A stretch of 5,189 nt of DNA from Onstottus_A sp049273835 (GTDB lineage Bacteria > Acidobacteriota > Blastocatellia > UBA7656). A program made the position numbers and the translations under genes. Location of the stretch: assembly GCA_049273835.1 (NCBI GenBank), contig JBASRM010000108.1:1-5189 (forward strand), read 5' to 3'. The notes under the pieces are model-generated. The model saw nothing but the letters and a program-made list of their open reading frames with translations, was not told the DNA's origin and ran no database searches. Of the stretch, positions 4,438 to 5,189 are shown one piece after another (positions within the stretch are counted from its first letter, which is position 1; each line of letters begins with the position of its first letter).

Positions 4438-4847
4438 ATCGTACCCGGCAAGCAACTTTGAGCTTGGCCACATTCGTTTTGATTTGCTTCTTTCTACCGT
4501 GGGTTCAACTGAGCTGTGTTGGAATGAGAGACGACGTCAGCGGCTATGGCCTCGCGCGCGAAGGCGACACCTTCTTGTGGCTTGTGCCCGTCTTCATGCT
4601 TACGATCCTCATTCTCGGGCTGTCGCGAGTAGGCTGGGAAAGGGTGCCTGCGGTTTTTGCGCTTGCAGGTACGGTAGGCGGTAGCGTCACCGCCTACTTG
4701 ATGTATCACGAACACTCAATCACACAGACCTCGCCAAAGCTGATTGCAACACAATGGACAGCATTTTTCTGGCTGGGTTTTGTGGCATCCCTGGGAATCA
4801 CCACAACGGCTTTATTGTTCTACATCAAACGCTCCAGGTCACCATAA
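4434..4847 (+). CDS. Four-helix integral membrane protein, unknown function
   Basis: It encodes 137 residues with four predicted membrane helices at about 7-24, 47-65, 71-91 and 107-131. After helix 1 comes LPWVQLSCVG, then SGYGLAREGD before helix 2. The pattern F-L-P-W-x-x-x-S-C followed by S-G-x-x-L-A is one I associate with small uncharacterised four-helix proteins in several phyla. The Cys is not a lipobox, since it follows a Trp-containing helix end. The ATG at 4434 overlaps the TGA of the preceding small ORF, and AGGAG (4424-4428) lies five bases upstream, so the start is well supported. The C-terminus is basic (IKRSRSP), suggesting it faces the cytoplasm. It is co-transcribed with its neighbours; function unknown. 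Confidence 0.8.
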   Translation: MNRTRQATLSLATFVLICFFLPWVQLSCVGMRDDVSGYGLAREGDTFLWLVPVFMLTILILGLSRVGWERVPAVFALAGTVGGSVTAYLMYHEHSITQTSPKLIATQWTAFFWLGFVASLGITTTALLFYIKRSRSP

Positions 4848-4946
4848 CACTTTTCGCCGGTTGGAGAAGAAAGAGTGTTGAGATCAAAGAGTACCAAGCG
4901 ATGGAAGCGAAATCGTTGGGTTGGAATCTATTGAAAAGAGGGCAAG
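4848..4946 (+). other. Short gap within the membrane-protein operon
   Basis: These 99 bases hold no terminator or clear promoter, so the last gene is probably co-transcribed. AGAGGG (4937-4942) lies four bases before the next ATG and serves as its ribosome binding site. Confidence 0.5.
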
Positions 4947-5174
4947 ATGAGAAAGAGGAATCTGACACTGTCAGAAATATTTCTGATCGCGAGCACGCGC
5001 GGGATGTTGGGGGCCGGAATCGGTTTGTTGCTGTCGAGCAAGTTGAATAAGGAGCAACGCCGCGCCGTTGGATGGACGTTGGTAATGGTCGGCGCCGTGA
5101 CCACTATTCCGCTCGCCGTAAATCTGTTCAGCGCCGGTGAAAGATCCCAGGCATCGGCTCTACGCGCCGCGTAG
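4947..5174 (+). CDS. Small membrane protein, unknown function
   Basis: It encodes 75 residues. The short charged start MRKRNLTLSEIFLIASTRG leads into a first hydrophobic helix (about 20-31, GMLGAGIGLLLS), a charged turn KLNKEQRRAVG with positive residues, and a second helix (about 42-61, WTLVMVGAVTTIPLAVNLF), ending in a polar tail. The hairpin shape with a basic cytoplasmic loop and L-T-L-S-E start matches small uncharacterised two-helix proteins that I associate with Acidobacteriota and relatives. In this frame a stop at 4932-4934 bars any upstream extension, so the ATG at 4947 with AGAGGG before it is the only good start. It is the last visible gene of the run; no terminator is seen in the 15 bases that remain. 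Confidence 0.75.
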   Translation: MRKRNLTLSEIFLIASTRGMLGAGIGLLLSSKLNKEQRRAVGWTLVMVGAVTTIPLAVNLFSAGERSQASALRAA

Positions 5175-5189
5175 GGATTAGTACGTTAC

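Noticed and set aside
4334..4684. 116-codon plus-strand frame starting seven bases after the small ORF
   Set aside because: It overlaps most of the four-helix membrane protein in another frame, has Arg/Cys/His-rich composition, and is too far from the AAGGAG site.
4754..5050. 98-codon plus-strand frame across the end of the operon
   Set aside because: It overlaps two better-supported genes in other frames and has no ribosome binding site at its start.

Overview
This 5.2 kb window looks like ordinary bacterial chromosome with one short island that does not match its surroundings. The flanking genes suggest Acidobacteriota. At the left edge is the start of an ADOP/MacB-type ABC permease, a family greatly expanded in that phylum. 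There is also an exported PQQ-like beta-propeller protein and a run of small membrane proteins of uncharacterised types. The phylum call is an inference from gene content, not from a marker gene.

Layout. Bases 1-134 (minus) are the N-terminus of the permease, cut by the window edge. Bases 135-698 show no convincing gene. A membrane-anchored coiled-coil protein follows at 699-1064 (plus). Bases 1065-1221 hold a 14-bp tandem repeat. From about 1211 to 2433 lies a roughly 1.2 kb segment whose two ends carry an imperfect inverted repeat (31 of 39 positions identical by hand alignment). Inside it are a chain of hairpins (1253-1437) that includes a possible terminator/antiterminator pair, a 35-codon ORF resembling the truncated start of a Cys-x-x-Cys protein (1453-1560), a small acidic protein on minus (1553-1804), and a 161-aa protein of unknown function on plus (1803-2288). 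The last two are divergent, and their start codons overlap in one CATG. This segment is visibly more AT-rich than its neighbours and has no transposase.

The right repeat arm stops just beyond the stop codon of the exported beta-propeller protein (2435-3736, minus). Bases 3737-4096 are a divergent intergenic region with a bulged hairpin. A compact plus-strand operon follows: a single-pass membrane protein (4097-4327), a 36-aa small ORF with a strong Shine-Dalgarno and stop/start overlaps on both sides (4327-4437), a four-helix membrane protein (4434-4847) and a 75-aa membrane protein (4947-5174). The tight spacing implies co-transcription and translational coupling, probably for an envelope function, but no specific pathway can be named.

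The most interesting parts are the repeat-bounded island with its structured leader and the coupled 36-aa ORF. No known mobile element, CRISPR array, tRNA or rRNA was recognised.
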